Shown here: positions 1 through 4,737 of the stretch, one piece after another
Layout of the letters: every line of letters begins with the position of its first letter
Position numbering within the stretch: the first letter of the stretch is position 1
Assembly (NCBI GenBank): GCA_023460715.1
Contig: JAEWPH010000219.1
Coordinates: forward strand, 1-5,053
Direction: 5' to 3'
From: Pseudomonadota bacterium
Lineage (GTDB): Bacteria; Pseudomonadota; Gammaproteobacteria; Burkholderiales; Burkholderiaceae_C
Length of the DNA: 5,053 nt
The notes under the pieces: generated by a model
The model's database searches: none
The model's input: only the letters and a program-made list of their open reading frames with translations
What the model was told of the DNA's origin: nothing
Made by a program: the position numbers and the translations under genes

Positions 1-143
1 GCCCACGCCAGGCCAGGCCGCCCGAGGGCAGCGGCGCCCAGCACGGCTGCGCCGCCGGCCAGCAGATGGCGGCGGCGGACCGGCACGCGATCGGACACCG
101 CAGAACGCCCGGTGGCCGAAGAAGGGGAAAGGGGGTGCGTCAT
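1..143 (-). CDS. Secreted protein N-terminus, probable Bug/TctC substrate-binding protein (partial)
   Basis: Only the first 47 codons are in the window; the gene continues past base 1. The ATG at 143-141 is preceded by a good ribosome binding site, GGAG (154-151), 7 bases upstream. Seen directly: a hydrophilic N-terminus of about 22 residues, an arginine cluster reading VRRRHLLAGG, then an Ala/Leu/Gly-rich hydrophobic stretch ending near a GLAWA segment that could precede a cleavage site. The RR-H-L-L pattern resembles a twin-arginine (Tat) signal. Many Bug-family periplasmic binding proteins of betaproteobacteria have an Arg-rich signal peptide like this and sit beside CaiB/BaiF transferases and LysR regulators, so the Bug assignment rests on context plus signal peptide; no mature domain is visible. 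It lies 115 bases downstream of the CoA-transferase in the same direction and is probably the third gene of that operon. It could instead be another Tat-exported enzyme. Confidence 0.6.
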   Translation of the reverse strand, partial: MTHPLSPSSATGRSAVSDRVPVRRRHLLAGGAAVLGAAALGRPGLAW

Positions 144-219
144 GTCTTGTCTCCGTTGTCGTTATCGATCTGTTCGGGGGCTGCGCGCACGGGGGCCGCG
201 CCGGGTTGCCCAAGCCATA

Positions 220-246
220 GGCGGCGGCCGGTGACGGCCTGCCGCC
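220..246 (-). other. Strong intercistronic hairpin between CoA-transferase and secreted-protein genes
   Basis: Read on the minus strand, this 27-base stretch folds as a 6-bp GGCGGC/GCCGCC stem, a single bulged A, a further 5-bp GGCCG/CGGCC stem and a TCAC tetraloop. It begins 12 bases after the transferase TAG stop. No T-run follows in the direction of transcription, so it does not look like a complete intrinsic terminator. It could stabilise or partially attenuate the operon mRNA, which would allow a different level of the downstream binding protein. The pairing is seen directly; the role is inferred, and GC-rich DNA produces hairpins by chance. Confidence 0.4.
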
Positions 247-258
247 GAGGGTCGGCCG

Positions 259-1497
259 CTAGGCCACGGCGGCAGCCTCCTGCAGCGCGGCGATGGCCTG
301 CGGCGTGTAGCCCAGGCCGGCCAGCAGCTCCTGCGTGTGCTGGCCCAGCTGGGGCGGGTCCAGGCGTACGCCCATGCGCTGGCCGTCCAGACGCAGCGGC
401 AGCAGCGTGACCCGCGCCGTGCTGCCGGCCCGCTCGCCGTCAGGCAGGGTCACGTCGGCCAGGCCGCCGGTGGCGTTCAGGTGCGGATCGTCGAAGAGCT
501 GCTCCGGCCGTGCGATCGGCGCGAACGGCAGGCCATGGCGCTCGAAGATGGCGGCCAGTTCTTCGGCCGTGTGCAGTGCCAGGCGGCGGCGCAGTTCGGG
601 CAGCAGCGTGGCACGGGCGCGCACACGGTCGTTGTTGGTGGCCAGGCCGGGGTCGGCCTGCAGGTCGGCGTAGCCCATGGCGCCGCAGAAGGTGAGCCAC
701 TGCGCGTCGCTCACCGCCGCCAGGAAGATCTGCCCGCCGTCCTTCACGCTGAACACGTCGTACACCGCCCAGGACGAGATGCGGTCGGGCATGGGGGCCG
801 CAGGCTGGCCGGTGACGGCGTACTGCATCATGTGCTGGCCCACCAGGAACACGTTGTTCTCGAAGAGGGCGGAGTCCACCTCCTGCCCTCGCCCGGTCAC
901 GCCGCGCTGCATCAGCGCCGCCATGGCGCCGATGGCGCCGAACATGCCGCCCATGATGTCGTTCACGCTGCTGCCGGCGCGCAGCGGATCGCCGGGGCGG
1001 CCGGTCATGTAGGCCAGGCCACCCATCATTTGCACCACCTCATCCAGCGCGGTCCGGTGCTCGTATGGGCCGGGCAGAAAGCCGGTGTGGTTCACGTAGA
1101 TCAGCCGTTCGTTCAGGCGCGACAGCGCGGCGTAGTCCAGCCCGTACTTGGCCATCACGCCGGGCTTGAAGTTCTGCGCCACCACGTCGGCCGACGCGGC
1201 CAGGCGGATCGCCACCTCCAGCCCCTCGGGCTTGCGCAGGTCCAGCGCGATGCTTTTCTTGTTGCGGTTGAACATGGGGAAGAAGCCCGCGCCCGCGCCC
1301 AGCAGGTGGCGCGTGCGGTCGCCGTCCACGGGCTCGACCTTTATGACCTCGGCGCCCAGATCGGCCAACACCATGCCGCAGGTCGGGCCCATGACCATGT
1401 GGGTGAACTCGACCACGCGCAGGCCCGCCAGAGGCAGGCGGGCAGCGGCGTTGTCTGCGGGGTGTGCGGAGGCGTTGTCGGTGGCGGCAGATGGCAT
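259..1497 (-). CDS. CaiB/BaiF (family III) CoA-transferase
   Basis: A 412-residue cytosolic enzyme that moves CoA from a donor thioester such as succinyl-CoA to a carboxylic acid through an aspartyl-CoA thioester intermediate. Family features in order: LPLAGLRVVEFTH (21-33), GPTCGMVLADLGAEVIKVEP (37-56), FNRNKKSIALDL (76-87), NFKPGVMAKYGLDY (109-122), GRPGDPLRAGSSVNDIMGG (166-184) and TGRGQEVDSALFE (201-213). Asp180 in the VNDIMGG segment aligns with the catalytic Asp169 of formyl-CoA transferase. The length is normal for the family. The frame stays open upstream to an ATG at 1665, but that start would overlap the lyase gene by more than 120 bases and add a Pro/Gly/Arg-rich segment foreign to the family, so the ATG at 1497 is preferred, although no strong ribosome binding site precedes it. 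It lies 41 bases downstream of the lyase gene, suggesting co-transcription and possible translational coupling. The transferase probably makes the CoA ester that the lyase cleaves. Substrate unknown; the SUGCT-type glutarate/hydroxymethylglutarate transferases are a reasonable analogy. Confidence 0.93.
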   Translation of the reverse strand: MPSAATDNASAHPADNAAARLPLAGLRVVEFTHMVMGPTCGMVLADLGAEVIKVEPVDGDRTRHLLGAGAGFFPMFNRNKKSIALDLRKPEGLEVAIRLAASADVVAQNFKPGVMAKYGLDYAALSRLNERLIYVNHTGFLPGPYEHRTALDEVVQMMGGLAYMTGRPGDPLRAGSSVNDIMGGMFGAIGAMAALMQRGVTGRGQEVDSALFENNVFLVGQHMMQYAVTGQPAAPMPDRISSWAVYDVFSVKDGGQIFLAAVSDAQWLTFCGAMGYADLQADPGLATNNDRVRARATLLPELRRRLALHTAEELAAIFERHGLPFAPIARPEQLFDDPHLNATGGLADVTLPDGERAGSTARVTLLPLRLDGQRMGVRLDPPQLGQHTQELLAGLGYTPQAIAALQEAAAVA

Positions 1498-1538
1498 GGC
1501 AGGTTCGATCGGCAGAAAAAAGAGGACGCGCGGGCCGC

Positions 1539-2537
1539 TCAGGCGGAGATGGCGGCCAGGGTGGCCGGGGCGGCCGGGACCGGCAGGCCAGCGGCGGCCG
1601 GCGCCGCCGTTTTCGGCAGGCCGGCCTGCCAGAGCGTACCGTGCAGGGTCTCGCCCTGCAGCCAACCGGCCACCCGCTGGCGCAGCACCAGCAGGGCGGC
1701 CACGTCCTGCCCGGTGGCCACGCCCATGCGCTCCAGCATGAAGACGAGGTCCTCGGTGGTCACGTTGCCACTCGCCCCCGGCGCATGCGGGCAGCCGCCG
1801 ATGCCGGCCAGGCAGGCATCGAAGCGGGTCACGCCGGTCCGCCAGGCGGCGTAGGCATTGGCCAGGCCCATGCCGCGCGTGTCGTGGAAGTGGGCGCAGG
1901 CCAGGCGCTCGCCCACCAGGGCGCGGGCCTTGCCGAAGAGACGTTCCACGCTGGCCGGATCGGCATAGCCCACGGTGTCGGCCAGGCTGACTCGGTCGGC
2001 GCCGGCGTCCAGCAGCGCCTGCATCAGGCGCAGCACCTCGCTTTCGGCCACGTCTCCCTGCAGCGTGCAGCCGAAGGCCGTGCCCACCCCACCCTCGATC
2101 AGCGTGCGGCTGCCGGCGGCGTCGCGCGCGGCACGGATGCGGGCCACCTCGGCCACCACCTCGTCCGGCGTCTTGCGCAGGTTAACCAGGCTGTGGGCGT
2201 GGCTGGCGGACAGCGGCACCACCATCAGGTCGGCGCCGCAGTCGATGGCGCGCTCGGCACCTTTCAGGTTGGGCACCAGCACCGAGGCGACCAGGCCCGG
2301 CAAGGTCTTGGCATGCGCCAGCACCTCGGCCGTATCGCCCAGTTGGGGCAGCAAACGGGCTGGCACGAAAGAGCCCACCTCGATCTCGCGCTGGCCTGCG
2401 GCGTAGGCGGCATCGATCCATGCCGTCTTGAAGCCCGTGGGCACGATGGTGGCGATGCTCTGCAGGCCGTCGCGCAGGCCCACTTCGCGCACGATCGCAC
2501 AGGGACGCGCGCTGGGCGCGGTGTCGGGGGGCAGCAT
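1539..2537 (-). CDS. HMG-CoA lyase-like acyl-CoA lyase (pyruvate carboxyltransferase/DRE-TIM fold)
   Basis: A 332-residue cytosolic TIM-barrel lyase. HMG-CoA lyase splits 3-hydroxy-3-methylglutaryl-CoA into acetyl-CoA and acetoacetate using a divalent metal. Visible catalytic elements: REVGLRDGLQ (17-26), with Arg22-Asp23 matching human Arg41-Asp42; EVGSFVP with Glu53; the metal-binding HFHD (His216, His218); and the signature AGIGGCPHAPGASGN (244-258) with Cys249 matching human Cys266, followed by TTEDLVFML. The Asn-Glu-Lys after RDGLQ in the human enzyme is Ser-Ile-Ala (27-29) here, and the usual GPRDG is GLRDG, so the substrate may be an HMG-CoA analogue. The last 24 or so residues are an Ala/Pro-rich tail. 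The ATG at 2537 has GGAG (2547-2544) 6 bases upstream. It is the first gene of the minus-strand operon, divergent from the LysR gene, which probably regulates it. Membership of the lyase family is secure; the reaction on HMG-CoA itself is not. Confidence 0.9.
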   Translation of the reverse strand: MLPPDTAPSARPCAIVREVGLRDGLQSIATIVPTGFKTAWIDAAYAAGQREIEVGSFVPARLLPQLGDTAEVLAHAKTLPGLVASVLVPNLKGAERAIDCGADLMVVPLSASHAHSLVNLRKTPDEVVAEVARIRAARDAAGSRTLIEGGVGTAFGCTLQGDVAESEVLRLMQALLDAGADRVSLADTVGYADPASVERLFGKARALVGERLACAHFHDTRGMGLANAYAAWRTGVTRFDACLAGIGGCPHAPGASGNVTTEDLVFMLERMGVATGQDVAALLVLRQRVAGWLQGETLHGTLWQAGLPKTAAPAAAGLPVPAAPATLAAISA

Positions 2538-2560
2538 GGTGGTCTCCGTGGAATGCTTGT

Positions 2561-2602
2561 GCGGACCATTCTAGGAATTCCAAACCCACCCACTTCATCT
2601 AT
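2561..2602 (-). promoter_or_regulatory. Predicted promoter of the lyase/CoA-transferase operon
   Basis: On the minus strand there is a TAGAAT -10 box (2573-2568), one mismatch from TATAAT, with transcription predicted to start near 2561, giving a leader of about 24 bases that includes the GGAG ribosome binding site. No good -35 hexamer occurs 16-18 bases upstream (the candidates are GAAGTG and TGAAGT). A weak -35 is common at promoters that need a LysR-type activator. The -10 box is flanked by an 8-bp palindrome GGAATTCC (2574-2581) and lies within the inverted pair GAATG (2551-2555) / CATTC (2567-2571). The promoter call is inferred from sequence only. Confidence 0.45.
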
Positions 2603-2615
2603 TTAAGAAGGCTTA

Positions 2616-2634
2616 AGCTTCCGAAACGGAAACT
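2616..2634. promoter_or_regulatory. Candidate LysR operator, T-N11-A dyad
   Basis: TTCCG (2619-2623), AAA, CGGAA (2627-2631) is a perfect inverted repeat that exactly fits the T-N11-A recognition pattern of LysR-type regulators. Allowing one mismatch, the arms extend to AG (2616-2617) and CT (2633-2634). Its centre, base 2625, is about 64 bases upstream of the predicted start of the divergent operon, the usual place for a LysR recognition site. It ends 2 bases before the GGAG ribosome binding site of the LysR gene, so binding could also repress the regulator's own expression. In RNA the same repeat could form a small leader hairpin. Confidence 0.5.
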
Positions 2635-2650
2635 CTGGAGCGAGCTGGTG

Positions 2651-3565
2651 ATGCGACCCCTGGACCTGCATACCCTGAAGCTGTTCGTCGCCGTCTGCGA
2701 ACACCGCAACATCGCTCGCGCGGCCGAGCAGGAGGCCATCGTCGGGTCGGCCGTGAGCAAGCGGCTGGCGCAGCTGGAGGACACGGTGGGCACGCCTTTG
2801 CTGGTGCGCCGGCGGCACGGCGTCGCCCCCACGCCCGCAGGCGAAACGCTGCTGGAACATGCACGGGACCTGCTGGCCAGCGTGGGCCGTATCGAGCGTG
2901 ACATGGCCGCCTTCGCCACCGGCATCCGCGGCCACGTGCGCATGCTGGTCACTGCGTCGGTGATGGCCGAGTCGCTGGCGGAGGACGTGGCCGCCTTCCT
3001 GCACGACCCGGCGCACCGCGACATCCAGGTGAGCATGGAGGAGCGGGTGAGCCCGGAGGTGGTGCGCGGCATCCGCGAAGGCAGCGCGTCCGTCGGCATC
3101 TGCTGGGATGCGGCCGACCTGCAGGGCCTGGAGACGCGCAGCTACCGCAGCGATCACCTGGCCATCGTCGCGCACCCGAGCCACCCCGTCGCGCAGCAGC
3201 CCAGCGTGCGCTTTGCGGACGTGCTGGAGCACGAGTTCGTCAGCATGCCGGCGCTCAGCGCCGTGCAGGTGCTGCTGGCCCGGGCTGCGGCAGTCGAGGG
3301 CAAGACGCTGGCGCACCGGGTCTTCGTCTCCAACTTCGACGCGGCCCTGCGCGTGGTGCGCGCCAACCTGGCCATCAGCGTGGTGCCGCGCGAGGTCGCC
3401 CAGCCGTTTGCCGCAGCGACCGGCGTGCGCGTGGTGCCCCTGAGCGACCCGTGGGCGCGGCGGCGCTTCGCCATCTGCTTTCGCGACGCGGCCCAGCTGG
3501 CGCCGGCCGCCCGGCTGCTGGTGCAGCACCTAGAGGGCACATCGCTGCGCGCGGACGGGCTCTAA
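2651..3565 (+). CDS. LysR-type transcriptional regulator
   Basis: A 304-residue DNA-binding regulator of normal family length. The N-terminal winged helix-turn-helix occupies about residues 2-60: LDLHTLKLFVAVCEHRNIAR (4-23), the recognition helix region SAVSKRLAQLE (33-43), then GTPLLVRRRHGVAPTPAGE (47-65). A linker helix follows (about 66-90), then a two-lobed effector-binding domain of the periplasmic-binding-protein type (about 94-295). GGAG at 2637-2640 serves either the ATG at 2651 (10 bases away) or an adjacent in-frame GTG at 2648 (7 bases away), so one extra N-terminal residue is possible. It is divergent from the lyase/CoA-transferase operon across about 110 bases. This is the standard arrangement for a regulator that activates its neighbour in response to a pathway acid or CoA ester; the effector is unknown. 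A weak promoter candidate for it is TTCCAA (2578-2583) and TATTTA (2600-2605). Confidence 0.93.
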   Translation: MRPLDLHTLKLFVAVCEHRNIARAAEQEAIVGSAVSKRLAQLEDTVGTPLLVRRRHGVAPTPAGETLLEHARDLLASVGRIERDMAAFATGIRGHVRMLVTASVMAESLAEDVAAFLHDPAHRDIQVSMEERVSPEVVRGIREGSASVGICWDAADLQGLETRSYRSDHLAIVAHPSHPVAQQPSVRFADVLEHEFVSMPALSAVQVLLARAAAVEGKTLAHRVFVSNFDAALRVVRANLAISVVPREVAQPFAAATGVRVVPLSDPWARRRFAICFRDAAQLAPAARLLVQHLEGTSLRADGL

Positions 3566-3601
3566 GAAGCTGTTCCAACCCCACGCTTTCATCACGCGGC
3601 C

Positions 3602-3671
3602 GCGGCGGTACGCCGGACCAATCGGACCCGCGTGGCACCGCCGCAACAGTTGCCATCCTTCGCGGTTTTTT
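3602..3671 (+). other. Inverted repeat and T-run downstream of the LysR gene
   Basis: GCGGCGGT (3602-3609) is perfectly complementary to ACCGCCGC (3637-3644) across a 27-base loop. A short CCGC/GCGG pairing (3641-3644 with 3662-3665) then runs straight into six T residues (3666-3671). Together these could end LysR transcription, but neither fold is a compact, convincing terminator. The two alternatives share bases 3641-3644 and are mutually exclusive. Weak call. Confidence 0.25.
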
Positions 3672-3703
3672 ACAGTCTGGCGCAAGTAGGCCCTTCGTCG
3701 AGA

Positions 3704-3754
3704 GCTATTAAACTTGTAGCAAAATCGTTTACACGCTATATTGATAGCGTTTAC
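3704..3754 (+). promoter_or_regulatory. AT-rich double inverted-repeat element with predicted promoter of the HxlR-like gene
   Basis: TTGTAG (3714-3719) and TATATT (3737-3742) are spaced by 17 bases and form a reasonable sigma70-like promoter; the -10 is one mismatch from consensus and the -35 matches 3 of 6. Transcription would start near 3749, giving a leader of about 70 bases. The -10 lies inside a perfect 7-bp inverted repeat ACGCTAT (3733-3739), ATTG, ATAGCGT (3744-3750), flanked by two copies of CGTTTAC (3726-3732 and 3748-3754) spaced 22 bases apart. A second inverted pair, GCTA (3704-3707) and TAGC (3717-3720), lies upstream. The repeat could be an autoregulatory operator for the HxlR-like protein. 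The general layout also resembles short intergenic repeats I recall in Comamonadaceae genomes; that is a memory-based inference. Confidence 0.45.
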
Positions 3755-3817
3755 GCGGGCTCCTCTGTTCGGTGCAGCGGTCCGCACGTTCTTACTACTG
3801 AGCAAGGAGAAGCGTCC

Positions 3818-4123
3818 ATGAGCTCCAAGGAAAACGCCGCCATCAACCAGCTGTTCGAAAAGCTCGAATGCCGCTATGCGTTGCGCGTGCTGTGGGCCCT
3901 GCGCGATGGCCACCCCCAGACCTTCCGTCTGCTGCAGGACAGCGTGGGCGGCATCACGCCCAACACCCTCAACACCCGCATCAAGGAATTGCGCGAAGCC
4001 GGCCTGCTGGACCACGGCAGCGACGGCTATACCGTGACGCCTTCCGGTGTCGACCTGCTCAAGCGCCTCTCGGACGTGCAGGCCTTCGCCACCCGCTGGG
4101 TCGCTGCCCGCGTCAAGAAGTAA
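3818..4123 (+). CDS. HxlR-like winged-helix transcriptional regulator
   Basis: A 101-residue protein. The ATG at 3818 follows an excellent ribosome binding site, AAGGAGA (3804-3810), at 7 bases. The frame is open further upstream to 3632, but that stretch covers the AT-rich promoter region and is not credible as coding. The domain pattern is a small winged helix: LECRYALRVLWALRDG (16-31), TFRLLQDSVGGITPNTLNTR (35-54) as the helix-turn-helix core, IKELREAGLLDH (55-66) as the end of the recognition helix, and a wing with YTVTPSG (71-77) matching the usual Y-x-L-T-x-x-G of HxlR/MarR-type proteins. A C-terminal helix (79-98) could serve dimerisation. There is one cysteine, Cys18; some HxlR proteins (YodB, HypR) sense electrophiles through an N-terminal cysteine, but its role here is unknown. 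It appears monocistronic, with its own promoter and terminator, and its targets are not evident. The HxlR assignment is likely; a more general winged-helix family is possible. Confidence 0.82.
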   Translation: MSSKENAAINQLFEKLECRYALRVLWALRDGHPQTFRLLQDSVGGITPNTLNTRIKELREAGLLDHGSDGYTVTPSGVDLLKRLSDVQAFATRWVAARVKK

Positions 4124-4155
4124 GACGGCTGCCGGCGGTCACCCGCCCCGCTCGG

Positions 4156-4183
4156 CCCGCCACCCGGCGGGTTTGGTCTTTTT
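4156..4183 (+). terminator. Intrinsic terminator of the HxlR-like gene
   Basis: CCCGCC (4156-4161), loop ACCC, GGCGGG (4166-4171), followed by a T-rich tract TTTGGTCTTTTT. The stem is short but fully GC, and it sits 33 bases after the TAA stop. It separates the regulator from the FKBP gene downstream. Confidence 0.75.
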
Positions 4184-4251
4184 AGGGCTCCAGCGCACGG
4201 CTGATGTGCGGTTACAGCTCTCTTTTCCATAGCACCATCCAAGGATCTTTC

Positions 4252-4611
4252 ATGGCATTCACCACCACCCCCTCCGGCCTGCAGTACGAAGACACCGTCG
4301 TCGGCGAAGGCGCCGAAGCCACGCGCGGCCACCATGTGCGCGTGCATTACACCGGCTGGCTCTACAACGACGGCCAGCAAGGCGCCAAGTTCGACTCCAG
4401 CCGCGACCGCAACGACCCGTTTGAGTTCGGCCTGGGCGCCGGCATGGTCATCAAGGGCTGGGACGAGGGTGTGCAGGGCATGAAGGTGGGCGGTCAGCGC
4501 ACGCTGATCATTCCCGCCGCCCTGGGCTACGGTGCCCGTGGCGCGGGCGGCGTGATCCCCCCGAACGCCACGCTGAAGTTCGACGTCGAACTGCTGGCCG
4601 TCGGCCGCTGA
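4252..4611 (+). CDS. FKBP-type peptidyl-prolyl cis-trans isomerase
   Basis: A 119-residue single-domain FKBP that catalyses cis-trans isomerisation of X-Pro bonds during protein folding. There is no signal peptide, so it is probably cytosolic. Nearly every residue of the human FKBP12 active pocket is present: Tyr33 (VHYTG), Phe47-Asp48 (KFDSS), Phe57 (RDRNDPFEFGLG), Val66-Ile67 and Trp70 (VIKGWDEGV), Tyr93 (LGYGA), Ile102 (GVIPPNATL) and Phe110 (KFDVELL). The length matches the short Neisseria-type proteobacterial FKBPs. The ATG at 4252 has AAGGA (4241-4245) 6 bases upstream. An extended frame starting at 4204 is rejected because it lacks a ribosome binding site and adds residues outside the domain. 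No clear promoter is visible in the 68 bases after the preceding terminator. The gene ends with a strong terminator, so it is probably transcribed alone. Confidence 0.96.
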   Translation: MAFTTTPSGLQYEDTVVGEGAEATRGHHVRVHYTGWLYNDGQQGAKFDSSRDRNDPFEFGLGAGMVIKGWDEGVQGMKVGGQRTLIIPAALGYGARGAGGVIPPNATLKFDVELLAVGR

Positions 4612-4650
4612 GCGGCGCCCCAGCACCAGGCCTGCGGGCCGGCACTCCGG

Positions 4651-4677
4651 AAAGCGGCCTTTCGAGGCCGCTTTTTT
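4651..4677 (+). terminator. Intrinsic terminator of the FKBP gene
   Basis: A perfect 10-bp stem, AAAGCGGCCT (4651-4660) with AGGCCGCTTT (4665-4674), closed by a TTCG tetraloop and ending in a run of six T residues (4672-4677), 40 bases after the stop. On the opposite strand only three T residues follow the stem, so it should mainly stop rightward transcription. Confidence 0.93.
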
Positions 4678-4737
4678 ATGGGCGGTTGAATGCGGGGATG
4701 GTGGTGGCAGAAGGAAAGGCGGACCTGCCCGCTGGCG

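Noticed and set aside
1505..1538. Possible terminator between lyase and CoA-transferase (six T residues on the minus strand after a GC-rich stretch)
   Set aside because: Only a 3-bp stem can be drawn before the T-run and it lies in a 41-base gap between functionally linked genes; read-through is more likely.
1498..1665. N-terminal extension of the CoA-transferase to the ATG at 1665
   Set aside because: It would overlap the end of the lyase gene by more than 120 bases and add a Gly/Pro/Arg-rich segment absent from the family; the ATG at 1497 gives the normal length.
337..1854. Long plus-strand open frame (505 codons) opposite the CoA-transferase and part of the lyase
   Set aside because: Its product is His/Gly/Ala/Gln-rich with no family features, and it is the antisense mirror of two well-supported genes; long antisense frames are expected at this GC content.
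1464..2606. Plus-strand open frame (380 codons) opposite the lyase gene
   Set aside because: Same reason: low-complexity His/Gly/Gln-rich product, no ribosome binding site, and full overlap with a lyase whose catalytic motifs are all present.
2571..2622. Restriction-site palindromes (EcoRI-type GAATTC, HindIII-type AAGCTT) as signs of an engineered junction
   Set aside because: The sites are isolated six-base matches in a natural divergent promoter with intact genes on both sides; no vector-like sequence is visible.
2603..3529. Minus-strand open frame (308 codons) opposite the LysR gene
   Set aside because: The plus-strand product is a complete LysR protein; the antisense product is rich in His, Arg and Gln with no recognisable domain.
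3632..3817. Upstream extension of the HxlR-like gene to 3632
   Set aside because: The stretch includes the AT-rich promoter element and matches no domain, whereas ATG 3818 has a near-perfect ribosome binding site.
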